Positions 39,235-47,991 of a DNA stretch of 47,991 nt are shown piece by piece. Within the stretch, counting starts at the first letter, position 1. Each line of letters starts with the position of its first letter. Below the pieces are notes generated by a model. It made no database searches, was not told the origin of the DNA, and saw nothing but the letters and a program-made list of their open reading frames with translations. The position numbers and the translations under genes were made by a program. The stretch comes from Bacteroidia bacterium. GTDB taxonomy: Bacteria; Bacteroidota; Bacteroidia; Flavobacteriales; Flavobacteriaceae. The stretch covers positions 1 through 47,991 of the forward strand of contig JAUIJA010000013.1 in assembly GCA_030431055.1 (NCBI GenBank), read 5' to 3'.

Positions 39235-41860
39235 AATCTAAACTCATTGAAATTTGTCCATCGTCTTCTAAATCTGTTTTTACATCTTCAGAAACGTTTT
39301 CTTCTTTTTCAACTTCCATTTCTTCTGGTTGTTGTTGTTCTGGTTCTTCAAAAGGAAGCGAATCGAGTAAATTAATTTGTCGGACTTTATCTGTCGTTAA
39401 TTGATTTCCTAAAGCTTTTATTCCTTTAACCGAAATAAACTCTTCAAAATTTACTTCTAAGTTTTCTTTTTGAACGCCTTTTACTTTTGAAAAAACAACC
39501 TCAGCCATTGGTCGCCAATCGGTTGAAACAATTTCCAATTGCGTTTTATCGTGTTCTGAAATAAAGATTTCCTCTTTATTTTCATTTTCAATCACAAATC
39601 GCTTTACATAATAACGAGACTTTTCACCATCGTAATAAATTGCAGAAATTGGCTTCGTTGGCTTCCATTTTTCCAAAATAATCATATCATCATCAAAATG
39701 TGTTGTTAATTCTGGAATAATCGTTTTTACTTTACCAGATTGCGTAATGATTAACAATCTATCATCTGGCTTAAATTCGCCAAGAAGTTCTCCTCTACCT
39801 TCAACATTTAGTCGTTGAACGGTATCATCGAACCAAATTTTTCTCGGACGCAATGTAGAAATACCTTTTTCTTTTAATTCAATTCGCTTGATTGAATATT
39901 TAGTTACTGTATTTCCTTTAGAGCCACGACCTTTAATTAGAATATCTGAAAAATCTAAATCCCATTTCAGTTTTTTAATACTTCCTACTTGGCGTAATAA
40001 AATCGTTACAACTTCGGCTTCTCCATTAGGATTTGCAGAGAAATATAGTATTTGACTTCCCGCTTTTCCTTGTGTTAAATCGTATTCTTTATCTCTCGTT
40101 ATACTCGAAACATTAAATCGTTTAACAAATGAAGCTCCGCCTTTTCCGTCGCGATAAATTAGATTATAAGTTGTACGCTTATCACCTTTATTGAAAACCG
40201 CAATATGCACAATATCTTTTCCTACGAATTTCTTATCATCAACTTTTGTTACGACCATTTTTCCATCGCGTAGAAAGACTATAATATCATCAATATCAGA
40301 ACAATCGCAAATGTATTCTTCTTTCTTTAAACCTGTACCAAAAAAACCTTCTGCTTTGTTAGCGTACAATTTTGAATTACGCAAGACAACTTTTGTTGCT
40401 TGAATCGTATCAAAGTTTCTTAATTCGGTTTGACGTTCTTTTCCTTTACCATATTTCTCTTTTAAATTGGTAAAGTAATCAATTGCAAAATCAATTAAGT
40501 TATCTAAATGATGTTTTACTTTTTCAATTTCAGCTTCTAACTTAGCAATAACATCATCGGCTTTATCAGAATCGAAACGTGTAATACGAATCATTGGAAT
40601 TTGCGTTAATTTTTGCAAATCGTCATCTGTAATTTCGCGAATTAGTTGCTTTTTAAACGGTTCGAAACGTTTGTATAGATATTCATATAATGATTCTTTA
40701 TCGCTATACAACTTGAAATCGATATACATTTCTTCACGAATGAAGATTTGTTCCAAATTAGCAAAATGCCATTTGTTTTCTAATTCTTCAAGTTGAATTT
40801 CGAGTTCGCGTTTTAAAATTCCTACTGTTCTATTAGTAGAAATTTTCAACATATCTGAAACTCCAATAAACAATGGTTTATTACAATTTTCAATAACACA
40901 ACCTAACGGAGCAATCGACACTTCACAATCGGTAAACGCATATAAAGCATCAATCATTTTATCTGGAGAAACACCATTAGGTAAATGCACTAAAATTTCT
41001 ACTTCAGCCGCTGTATTATCTTCAATCTTTTTAATCTTGATTTTTCCTTTATCATTAGCTTTCAGAATACTATCAATCAGTTTTGAAGTATCTGTTGCAA
41101 AAGGAATTTGCGTAATTACTAAAGTAGATTTGTCTAATTGCGAAATTTTAGCACGAACACGAACACGTCCACCTCGTAATCCATCATTATAATTTGAAAC
41201 ATCTGCAATACCAGCCGTAGGGAAATCGGGATAAATTGTAAATGATTTTCCTTTTAATATTTTTATAGATGCATCTATTAATTCGTTGAAGTTATGCGGC
41301 AAAATTTTAGTTGATAAACCAACAGCAATTCCTTCTCCACCTTGTGCTAACAACATAGGGAATTTTACCGGAAGATGTACTGGTTCATTTTTCCTACCAT
41401 CGTAACTCAATTGCCATTCCGTTACTTTTGGAGAGAACAAAACATCATTGGCAAACTTACTCAAGCGTGCTTCAATATAACGCGGAGCAGCAGCGCTATC
41501 ACCTGTTAAAATATTTCCCCAGTTACCTTGACAATCAATTAATAAATCTTTTTGTCCGATGTTGACCATAGCATCGCCAATACTCGCATCTCCGTGTGGA
41601 TGATACTGCATCGTGTGACCAATGATATTTGCAACTTTATTGTAACGCCCATCATCTAACTCTTTCATTGAGTGCATAATACGACGTTGAACTGGTTTAA
41701 AACCATCTTCAATCGCCGGAACTGCACGTTCTAAAATTACATAAGATGCATAATCCAAAAACCAATCTTTATACATTCCGGTTACTTTGGTAATCGAATC
41801 GGATTGCTCTAAATGTTCTTGGTTTTCTTCTGGATTTATATTTTGATTTTCTTCGCTCAT
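39233..41860 (-). CDS. parC: DNA topoisomerase IV subunit A
   Basis: ParC cuts and rejoins DNA in topoisomerase IV, which decatenates chromosomes. The 875 residues contain the winged-helix cleavage domain with active-site Tyr128 in SAAAPRYIEARLSKFA, and the QRRIMHSM and HPHGDASIG motifs. A long coiled-coil gate segment (about 350-475) follows, then a beta-pinwheel C-terminal domain (about 490-810), and an acidic glutamine- and glutamate-rich tail (EEPEQQQPEEMEVEKEE). There is no GyrA-box QRRGGKG, which supports topoisomerase IV over gyrase. It is 32 bases downstream of parE. Confidence 0.94.
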   Translation of the reverse strand: MSEENQNINPEENQEHLEQSDSITKVTGMYKDWFLDYASYVILERAVPAIEDGFKPVQRRIMHSMKELDDGRYNKVANIIGHTMQYHPHGDASIGDAMVNIGQKDLLIDCQGNWGNILTGDSAAAPRYIEARLSKFANDVLFSPKVTEWQLSYDGRKNEPVHLPVKFPMLLAQGGEGIAVGLSTKILPHNFNELIDASIKILKGKSFTIYPDFPTAGIADVSNYNDGLRGGRVRVRAKISQLDKSTLVITQIPFATDTSKLIDSILKANDKGKIKIKKIEDNTAAEVEILVHLPNGVSPDKMIDALYAFTDCEVSIAPLGCVIENCNKPLFIGVSDMLKISTNRTVGILKRELEIQLEELENKWHFANLEQIFIREEMYIDFKLYSDKESLYEYLYKRFEPFKKQLIREITDDDLQKLTQIPMIRITRFDSDKADDVIAKLEAEIEKVKHHLDNLIDFAIDYFTNLKEKYGKGKERQTELRNFDTIQATKVVLRNSKLYANKAEGFFGTGLKKEEYICDCSDIDDIIVFLRDGKMVVTKVDDKKFVGKDIVHIAVFNKGDKRTTYNLIYRDGKGGASFVKRFNVSSITRDKEYDLTQGKAGSQILYFSANPNGEAEVVTILLRQVGSIKKLKWDLDFSDILIKGRGSKGNTVTKYSIKRIELKEKGISTLRPRKIWFDDTVQRLNVEGRGELLGEFKPDDRLLIITQSGKVKTIIPELTTHFDDDMIILEKWKPTKPISAIYYDGEKSRYYVKRFVIENENKEEIFISEHDKTQLEIVSTDWRPMAEVVFSKVKGVQKENLEVNFEEFISVKGIKALGNQLTTDKVRQINLLDSLPFEEPEQQQPEEMEVEKEENVSEDVKTDLEDDGQISMSLD

Positions 41861-41892
41861 ATTCAGTTGTCAGTGTAAATTAACATTTGACA

Positions 41893-43755
41893 TTATTTCA
41901 TCAATTCATCTGCTGTATCTAACTCTACTTTCAAGTTATTAATGATAAATTCTTGTCGGTCTGGAGTATTTTTACCCATATAGAATTCTAATAACTTTTC
42001 AATCGACATTGCTTTATCTAACATGACAGGGTCAAGACGCATATCTTCGCCAATAAAGTGCTTAAACTCATCTGGAGAAATTTCACCTAAACCTTTAAAT
42101 CGTGTAATTTCTGGTTTTGGCTTTAGCTTTTCAATCGCCGCTACTCTTTCTTCATCGCTATAACAATAAATTGTTTCCTTTTTATTACGCACACGGAATA
42201 ACGGTGTTTGTAGAATATACAAATGTCCTTCTTTTATTAATTCAGGGAAAAACTGTAAGAAAAACGTAATCAATAACAAACGAATATGCATTCCATCAAC
42301 ATCGGCATCGGTTGCAATTACAATGTTGTTATAACGTAAATTTTCATATTCATCTTCTATATCTAAAGCTGCTTGTAATAAATTAAATTCCTCGTTTTCA
42401 TACACGATTTTCTTACTCATTCCGTAAGAATTCAATGGTTTACCACGAAGTGAAAAAACCGCTTGCGTATTTACATCACGAGATTTTGTAATAGAACCCG
42501 AAGCCGAATCTCCCTCAGTGATAAAAAGCGTACTTTCTAAATATCTAGGATGCTTAACTTTTGTTAAGTGAACTCGGCAATCGCGTAATTTTTTATTGTG
42601 CAAACTTGCTTTTTTAGCACGCTCACGCGCTAATTTTCTAATTCCAGAAAGTTCTTTTCGTTCTTTTTCAGCTTGCAGAATCTTTTTCAATAAAGCTTCT
42701 GCTGTTTCTGGATTTTTATGTAAGAAATTATCAAGTTTCGTTTTAATGAAATCGTTGATAAACGTTCGAACTGTTGGACCTTTTGGACCAACATCAGTAG
42801 AACCTAATTTTGTTTTGGTTTGCGATTCGAAAACTGGTTCTTCAACTTTAATTGCAATTGAAGCAACTATCGATTTACGAATATCTGACGCTTCGAAATT
42901 TTTACCGTAAAATTCTTTTAATGTTCGCACAACAGCTTCGCGAAAAGCCGCTAAATGCGTTCCACCTTGCGTAGTATTTTGTCCGTTTACAAAAGAATAA
43001 TATTCTTCAGAATATTGAGTCTTACTATGCGTAAGTGCGATTTCAATATCCTCTCCTTCTAAATGAATGATAGGATACACCATATCTTCTTCCGCAATGT
43101 TTTCAGACAGTAAATCTTTTAATCCATTTTCTGAAAAAAACTTTTCTCCGTTAAAATATATTGTTAATCCGCGATTTAAGTACGTATAATTTTTCAACAT
43201 TTTTTTTACGTACTCATTACGGTATTTATAATTTTTGAAAATCGTATCATCGGCTACGAAAGAAACTTTAGTTCCGCGTCGTTTCGTCGTTTCGATTAAA
43301 TCTTCATCATTTTGTAAATCACCCTGAGAAAACTCTGCTGCTTTTTGTTGGTTATCGCGAACTGATTCTACTCTAAAAAACGTTGATAAAGCATTAACCG
43401 CTTTTGTACCAACACCATTTAAACCAATTGATTTCTTAAAGGCTTTCGAATCGTATTTTCCACCGGTATTCATTTTAGAAACAACATCGATAACTTTTCC
43501 TAATGGAATTCCACGACCATAATCGCGAATAGAAACCAATTTATCTTTGATGTTTACCTCGATTGTTTTACCAGCACCCATTGCAAATTCATCGATACAG
43601 TTATCGAGAACCTCTTTTACTAGAATGTAAATACCATCGTCTGGAGACGAACCGTCACCCAATTTTCCGATGTACATTCCGGGACGCATACGAATATGTT
43701 CTTTCCAGTCGAGCGACCGTATATTGTCTTCGGTATATTGATTTTGCTCTAGCAT
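41893..43755 (-). CDS. parE: DNA topoisomerase IV subunit B
   Basis: ParE is the ATPase subunit of topoisomerase IV. The 620 residues have the GHKL ATP site ([12 protein letters not shown], then DYGRGIPLG, then [14 protein letters not shown]), the transducer lysine region with QTKTKLG, and the TOPRIM domain with [10 protein letters not shown] and the [10 protein letters not shown] metal motif, ending with [12 protein letters not shown]. The length of 620 residues, shorter than GyrB, and pairing with parC support the name. The two genes form an operon read leftwards. Confidence 0.94.
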   Translation of the reverse strand: MLEQNQYTEDNIRSLDWKEHIRMRPGMYIGKLGDGSSPDDGIYILVKEVLDNCIDEFAMGAGKTIEVNIKDKLVSIRDYGRGIPLGKVIDVVSKMNTGGKYDSKAFKKSIGLNGVGTKAVNALSTFFRVESVRDNQQKAAEFSQGDLQNDEDLIETTKRRGTKVSFVADDTIFKNYKYRNEYVKKMLKNYTYLNRGLTIYFNGEKFFSENGLKDLLSENIAEEDMVYPIIHLEGEDIEIALTHSKTQYSEEYYSFVNGQNTTQGGTHLAAFREAVVRTLKEFYGKNFEASDIRKSIVASIAIKVEEPVFESQTKTKLGSTDVGPKGPTVRTFINDFIKTKLDNFLHKNPETAEALLKKILQAEKERKELSGIRKLARERAKKASLHNKKLRDCRVHLTKVKHPRYLESTLFITEGDSASGSITKSRDVNTQAVFSLRGKPLNSYGMSKKIVYENEEFNLLQAALDIEDEYENLRYNNIVIATDADVDGMHIRLLLITFFLQFFPELIKEGHLYILQTPLFRVRNKKETIYCYSDEERVAAIEKLKPKPEITRFKGLGEISPDEFKHFIGEDMRLDPVMLDKAMSIEKLLEFYMGKNTPDRQEFIINNLKVELDTADELMK

Positions 43756-43846
43756 ATGCAGAATTTGGATTTTCTGCTAATATAAAGGAAATGACAATAA
43801 AATGAAAGTGCTTGTTTTAGAAGTTATTGACATTTTTATAAATAAA

Positions 43847-43875
43847 AAAACCACAATTTTATTGTGGTTTTCTTC
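43847..43875 (-). terminator. Terminator after ychF
   Basis: AAAACCACAAT pairs with ATTGTGGTTTT around a 3-base loop, with a T-rich run on the minus strand. It begins 29 bases past the ychF stop. Confidence 0.85.
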
Positions 43876-43903
43876 TATTAGTTTAATTCTTTATCTGAAA
43901 TAA

Positions 43904-44998
43904 CTATACATTAAATCGGAAATGCATTACATCACCATCTTTAACAATATATTCTTTTCCTTCTACTCGAAGTTTTCCTGCTTCTTTTACTTTTCCTTCA
44001 GAACCGTAATGAACATAATCGTCGTAAGCGATTACTTCGGCACGAATGAATCCTTTTTCAAAATCGGTATGAATAACTCCAGCGGCTTGTGGTGCAGTAT
44101 CGCCAACATTAATTGTCCAAGCGCGAACTTCTTTAACACCAGCCGTAAAATAAGTTTGTAAATTCAATAATTTATAAGCCGAACGAATTAATTTTGAAAC
44201 TCCAGGTTCGTCTAAACCTAAATCTTCTAAAAACATTTGGCGCTCTTCGTAAGATTCTAATTCGGTGATATCAGCTTCTGTTCCAACAGCTAAAACTAAA
44301 ACCTCAGCATTTTCATCTTTTACTAATTCTTTAACTTTTTCAACATAGTCATTTCCTGTTGCCGCAGCTGATTCGTCAACATTACAAACATACAAAACAG
44401 GTTTTGCTGTGATTAATTGAAAAGCTTGTAACAACTCTTCTTCATCTTGATTTTGAGCTTCGATTGTACGTGCAGATTTTCCTTCTAAAAGTGCCGTGTG
44501 AATTCGCTCTAACAAACTGGTTTCAACTTGGGCTTCTTTATTTCCTGTTTTAGCAGCTTTTTTCGTTTTTTCTAAACGTTTTTCAACTGTTTCTAAGTCT
44601 TTTAATTGTAATTCGATATCGATAGTTTCTTTATCGCGAATAGGATTTACATTTCCATCTACGTGAACAATATTATCATTATCGAAACAACGCAAAACAT
44701 GTAAAATTGCATTACACTCGCGAATATTTCCTAGAAATTGATTTCCTAAACCTTCACCTTTACTCGCTCCTTTTACTAATCCGGCAATATCTACAATTTC
44801 TACAGTTGCAGGTAATACTTTTTCAGGATTTACTAATTCTTCCAATTTTTCTAAACGTGGATCGGGAACATTTACAACACCAATGTTTGGTTCGATTGTA
44901 CAGAATGGAAAGTTTGCACTTTGCGCTTTTGCATTTGACAAACAATTAAAAAGAGTTGATTTTCCTACGTTTGGCAAACCTACAATACCTGCTTTCAT
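43904..44998 (-). CDS. ychF: YchF/OLA1-type ATPase
   Basis: YchF is an Obg-like P-loop ATPase that associates with ribosomes and is linked to oxidative stress response. The 364 residues have the G1 motif GLPNVGKST at residues 6-14, the DIAGLVKGAS motif and the C-terminal TGS domain (about 280-364), with a coiled coil (about 125-200) inserted. The NxxE-type specificity motif, NVDE in the strand VLYVCNVDE, differs from the NKxD of GTPases and explains the preference for ATP. A −7-like TATATTTG is on the minus strand at 45035-45028, 30 bases upstream. Confidence 0.95.
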   Translation of the reverse strand: MKAGIVGLPNVGKSTLFNCLSNAKAQSANFPFCTIEPNIGVVNVPDPRLEKLEELVNPEKVLPATVEIVDIAGLVKGASKGEGLGNQFLGNIRECNAILHVLRCFDNDNIVHVDGNVNPIRDKETIDIELQLKDLETVEKRLEKTKKAAKTGNKEAQVETSLLERIHTALLEGKSARTIEAQNQDEEELLQAFQLITAKPVLYVCNVDESAAATGNDYVEKVKELVKDENAEVLVLAVGTEADITELESYEERQMFLEDLGLDEPGVSKLIRSAYKLLNLQTYFTAGVKEVRAWTINVGDTAPQAAGVIHTDFEKGFIRAEVIAYDDYVHYGSEGKVKEAGKLRVEGKEYIVKDGDVMHFRFNV

Positions 44999-45059
44999 AT
45001 TTAAAATTTATTCAATTAAAAGGAGCGCAAATATAAGGCTTAAATTTGAATTATTCTAT

Positions 45060-46232
45060 TTAATCTATGGAGTCATTTTGAACCAAGAGACTTTCAATAA
45101 TTTCGCTTTCTTTATTTGTTAATACTAAACCAGAATCGAACTCCCAATAAGCAGTAAAAACACTTGATTTTTTATTGATGAGCGTTTTATCTGTGAATAC
45201 ATTTTGTTTATCATATTGAAACATTTTCTTACTGAAGCTAGTAGTAATCATGTTATTTTTAACCTCAATTTTACGCTTCTCTCCCTTATACTTTTTGTAA
45301 AAACCAATGACTTCTTTTGAATTAGCCAAATAATAGAATCCGCTTTCTGAATGAAAAACATTTTTATATTCAAGTTTGTGAATTTTTGTATTCTCTTCAT
45401 TTTCTATTTGTTGTAAACGCTCCTTATTTAAAAATGCGTTAACTTCTAATATAATTCTTTTCTTTGTATCATAAATGATATTGAAGTTAGACAAAACTCC
45501 TTTAGAATCGCTAAAAGGTATTGCTTTAATTACTAAAAAATCTTCGTTTTGCGGATAGGTTTTTACTTCAAAATTATAATCTTTACGTGCTCGTCTCGTA
45601 AGTATTTCTTCTAAGTATTCAAAACCATAATAATTTTCAATAATATTATTTAAATGATAACCTAAAACACCATCATCAATATCTCCGTCTAGTAAACCAA
45701 CAGCTCTATTTTGCTCTACTAAAATATCTGTTTCGATTTTTCTAGAATTTCCAAATATTTGAAAGTTAACTAATCCGTCATTAAAGAAAACATATTCATC
45801 ATTGCGTTTATAAAACTCGCGTAAATACACTTTTAAGTTTGCCGGAATGGTAATTTTATTTCTCGAAGTCTCTACTAATTTTCTTAAAATATCTTGTGGA
45901 TGATCTTTTGTTAAAACAACTTCTTCAAGCAATTGTGTTTTACTATCTAAATAAACAACATTGACTTCATTTTTTAAATTTTCTGACTTAACTGCATAAC
46001 TATTATAAGTTGAATGGGAAAATTCTAAAACCGAATGCTTTGTCAAGTTTAAAATGACTATTCCTTCAGAATTTGTTAAAAAACCTTGTTTTGTAGTTGT
46101 AGATGTAACGGTAACTTCGTCGATAGGTAAATCGGTTTCAAAGTCTTTCACTAAAACTTTAAGTCTTATATTTTGTGAATAACCTACTGAAACTACTAAA
46201 AAAAGAATAAAAAACAAAGTTTTTCTCATCAT
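45060..46232 (-). CDS. Exported carboxypeptidase-regulatory-like domain protein
   Basis: The 390-residue protein has a signal peptide (RKTLFFILFLVVSVGYSQ, cleaved after about residue 20), then a carboxypeptidase-regulatory-like domain of about 80 residues (KVLVKDFETDLPIDEVTV, NSEGIVILNL). A larger domain of unknown fold follows, with mixed helices and strands (about 105-390). This architecture is widespread among secreted and surface proteins of Bacteroidota; it resembles the start of TonB-dependent receptors but lacks plug and barrel. The location is probably periplasmic or on the outer membrane. The start is a double ATG (46232/46229). The function is unknown. Confidence 0.6.
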   Translation of the reverse strand: MMRKTLFFILFLVVSVGYSQNIRLKVLVKDFETDLPIDEVTVTSTTTKQGFLTNSEGIVILNLTKHSVLEFSHSTYNSYAVKSENLKNEVNVVYLDSKTQLLEEVVLTKDHPQDILRKLVETSRNKITIPANLKVYLREFYKRNDEYVFFNDGLVNFQIFGNSRKIETDILVEQNRAVGLLDGDIDDGVLGYHLNNIIENYYGFEYLEEILTRRARKDYNFEVKTYPQNEDFLVIKAIPFSDSKGVLSNFNIIYDTKKRIILEVNAFLNKERLQQIENEENTKIHKLEYKNVFHSESGFYYLANSKEVIGFYKKYKGEKRKIEVKNNMITTSFSKKMFQYDKQNVFTDKTLINKKSSVFTAYWEFDSGLVLTNKESEIIESLLVQNDSID

Positions 46233-46279
46233 AAATTACTTCATAACATCTTAGTTTTAAAGTAAATATAAGAAATAAA

Positions 46280-46312
46280 AAAAGAACTGTGTTAAAAAAC
46301 ACAGTTCTTTTA
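46280..46312 (-). terminator. Terminator after the ferredoxin gene
   Basis: AAAAGAACTGTGTT (46280-46293) pairs with AACACAGTTCTTTT (46298-46311) around a short A loop, with T runs on the minus-strand side. Confidence 0.85.
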
Positions 46313-46339
46313 TATAGTTTTTTACTTACAAAAAGTAAA

Positions 46340-46690
46340 CTATTCGTTATGTAAGAATGATTGACGATTTAGCAACGTTTCTTCGCTTTCTACGTGATCA
46401 TCATCAGGAATACAACAATCTACCGGGCAAACTGCCGCACATTGCGGTTCTTCATGAAAACCTTTACATTCTGTACATTTTCCAGGAACAATATAATATA
46501 CATCGTCAGATATTGGAGTTTGCGCATCATCTGCATCAACTTCAGTTCCATCAGGAAGTACAACTTTTCCACTTAATTTTGTTCCATCTTTCCAGCGCCA
46601 ATCATCAGCACCTTCATATATTGCAGTATTAGGACATTCTGGTTCACAAGCACCACAATTAATACATTCGTCTGTTATTATTATCGCCAT
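46340..46690 (-). CDS. 2[4Fe-4S] ferredoxin
   Basis: The 116-residue acidic electron carrier has two cluster motifs. Cys9, 12, 15 and 19 lie in the pattern CxxCxxCxxxCP, and Cys72, 75, 84 and 88 in a longer-spaced pattern, with extra cysteines at 92 and 93. A loop of about 50 residues (20-70), rich in D and G, separates the motifs, as in the YfhL/FdxA-like group. The C-terminal tail [16 protein letters not shown] is polar. It probably donates electrons at low potential to an unknown oxidoreductase. A promoter lies on its leader at about 46779-46749. Confidence 0.85.
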   Translation of the reverse strand: MAIIITDECINCGACEPECPNTAIYEGADDWRWKDGTKLSGKVVLPDGTEVDADDAQTPISDDVYYIVPGKCTECKGFHEEPQCAAVCPVDCCIPDDDHVESEETLLNRQSFLHNE

Positions 46691-46738
46691 TTCTTAAAAT
46701 TACAATTTAGAATTCTTAATTATAAAATTTGTATTTCA

Positions 46739-46779
46739 TAATTTTGCACAAAAATACGACCTAAACCTTTTAAAAACAA
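46739..46779. promoter_or_regulatory. Divergent promoter region between ferredoxin and acyl-CoA reductase genes
   Basis: On the minus strand, TTG (46779-46777) and TATTTTTG (46756-46749) are spaced by 20 bases, facing the ferredoxin gene. On the plus strand, TAATTTTG at 46739-46746 faces the acyl-CoA reductase gene. The two −7 boxes lie back to back, two bases apart, so the polymerase sites overlap. Confidence 0.55.
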
Positions 46780-46786
46780 GTTACAA

Positions 46787-47845
46787 ATGTTACAAAGTGA
46801 AATAATAACCAGTTTTATTGAATTGGGCCAATTTTTAAGCCAATTTAAAGAAAATTCGATAAAACGAAATGAAGAAGTGAAAAATAACGACTTGTTTTTT
46901 GATAAAATGGTTGGTTTAATTGAGTCATCACAATCACACAATGGTTGGTTTACTCCAGAAAATATTTACTTTTCTCTAGATTCTTGGTCAAATGCACTTA
47001 CTGATGAAAATCTATCAAAATGGCTAAGTAATTATGATTTTTCAACTGTTAAACCAAAAAACGTAGGATTAATTCTTGCCGGAAATATTCCGTTAGTAGG
47101 TTTTCACGATTTGCTTTCCGTATTAATTTCCGGACATAACGCTATAGTAAAACTTTCATCGAACGATCAACAACTCATTAAACTTATTGTTGATTATTTA
47201 ATTGCTTTAGATGAAAGGTTTAAAGAAAAAATTATTTTCACAGAAGGTAAACTCGAAAACTTCGACGCTGTTATCGCAACAGGAAGTAACAATACAGCGC
47301 GCTATTTTGAATATTATTTTAAAGATAAACCGAATATTATTCGCAAGAATAGAAATTCAGTTGCCATTTTAACAGGAAATGAATCAAAAGAAGAATTGAT
47401 CGCACTTGGCGAAGATGTTTTTAGATATTTCGGCTTAGGTTGCCGCAATGTTTCAAAAATATTTATTCCGAAAGATTATGACTTCAAATTGTTTTTCGAA
47501 GCAATGTTTACACAAGGTGATGTTATTCACTATGAAAAATATGCTAATAATTATGATTATAATAAAGCTGTTTTTCTAATGAGTAATTTTAAACTTTTAG
47601 ACAACGAATTTTTATTACTAAAGGAAGATAATGGCTATGCTTCACCAATTGGAAGTCTTTTTTATGAAAATTACGATTCGCTTGAAGACTTGCATGCACG
47701 ATTACAAAATGATAACGAGAAAATTCAATGTATTGTTTCAAAAGAGTTGGAATCTCATCATGTTCCTTTTGGAAAAACACAAAAACCTGAACTTTGGGAT
47801 TATGCAGATAATGTAGATACACTTTCTTTTCTTATCAACATTTAA
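46787..47845 (+). CDS. Acyl-CoA reductase (LuxC-type)
   Basis: The 352-residue protein matches the LuxC/acyl-CoA reductase family of aldehyde dehydrogenase fold, which reduces a fatty acyl-CoA to the aldehyde with NADPH. Visible motifs are the nucleotide-binding LILAGNIPLVGFHDLLSVL segment (about 89-108), a TGSNNTARYFEYYF segment, an RKNRNSVAIL strand, and the likely catalytic cysteine in FGLGCRNVSKIFIP. No luciferase genes are present. The C-terminal family region is somewhat short. Its placement next to a ferredoxin and serC is probably lineage synteny rather than a pathway. Confidence 0.8.
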   Translation: MLQSEIITSFIELGQFLSQFKENSIKRNEEVKNNDLFFDKMVGLIESSQSHNGWFTPENIYFSLDSWSNALTDENLSKWLSNYDFSTVKPKNVGLILAGNIPLVGFHDLLSVLISGHNAIVKLSSNDQQLIKLIVDYLIALDERFKEKIIFTEGKLENFDAVIATGSNNTARYFEYYFKDKPNIIRKNRNSVAILTGNESKEELIALGEDVFRYFGLGCRNVSKIFIPKDYDFKLFFEAMFTQGDVIHYEKYANNYDYNKAVFLMSNFKLLDNEFLLLKEDNGYASPIGSLFYENYDSLEDLHARLQNDNEKIQCIVSKELESHHVPFGKTQKPELWDYADNVDTLSFLINI

Positions 47846-47947
47846 ATTGAGAATTTGTTAAAAAACAATATGAATTATTATTAATTTATTGGTGCTAAAT
47901 AAAGTAACATTTACGAAATTTGTTTCTTAATTTAATCATTCGAAATA

Positions 47948-47991
47948 ATGAAAAAACACAATTTTAGTGCAGGTCCAAGTATTCTTCCTCA
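47948..47991 (+). CDS. serC: Phosphoserine aminotransferase, start only (partial)
   Basis: Fourteen codons are visible, beginning MKKHNFSAGPSILP, the highly conserved start of SerC, which makes phosphoserine from phosphohydroxypyruvate with glutamate. The rest lies beyond the window. It is 102 bases after the acyl-CoA reductase gene on the same strand. Confidence 0.85.
   Translation, partial: MKKHNFSAGPSILP

Noticed and set aside
1..47991. CRISPR array, prophage, transposase or integrase
   Set aside because: I saw no regularly spaced direct repeats and no phage, transposase or integrase genes in the window; the cassette-like hairpins are therefore without a visible recombinase.

Overview
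The window is a chromosomal segment of a low-GC Bacteroidota bacterium, most likely a member of the Flavobacteriaceae close to Flavobacterium. The reasons are the fused lpxC/fabZ gene, a porX gene (regulator of the type IX secretion system), promoters of the TTG-N19-TAnnTTTG type, A-rich leaders without Shine-Dalgarno sequences, and several small families typical of this group (DUF4293, DUF4258, DUF6095). Most of the window is ordinary core genome. The accessory part is the first 2.5 kb.

Region 1-2466 is accessory DNA: the 3' end of a TonB-dependent receptor gene, a CDF-type cation transporter with a degenerate HMA domain, then an orphan gene (1555-2367) framed by two long imperfect hairpins (about 1347-1546 and 2338-2464). 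These share the same end sequences and look like integron attC sites. No integrase lies in the window. This cassette-like unit is the least explained part of the window.

Region 2466-13363 is read leftwards. It holds the lipid A cluster (lpxD, lpxC/fabZ, lpxA) with efp, a second diverged lpxD-like gene and an NTF2-like gene, followed by sucD, fabG, a VWA membrane protein and a stand-alone HisB-type phosphatase. An HD-domain phosphohydrolase lies at its upstream end.

Region 13508-18498 is read rightwards: porX, tsaE, ald, a DUF4258 protein, tRNA-Val(UAC), and a lipoprotein gene split by a frameshift at a run of nine A. carB and rpmH follow on the minus strand.

Region 21932-33533 is mixed: a TPR-like membrane protein, a half-size TauE/SafE transporter with a lytic transglycosylase, an alpha/beta hydrolase, a YjdJ-like acetyltransferase, rho, a DUF4293 protein, a phosphodiesterase, truA with an ABC exporter, lpdA, and an RNA methyltransferase.

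Region 33607-47991 holds a methyltransferase with a ZIP transporter, murQ, three small envelope genes, terC, an HMA/MauE protein beside an HMA-AraC regulator, the topoisomerase IV genes (parC, parE), ychF, a secreted carboxypeptidase-regulatory-domain protein, a 2[4Fe-4S] ferredoxin, an acyl-CoA reductase and the start of serC. Rho-independent terminators close most transcription units, and many serve both strands.
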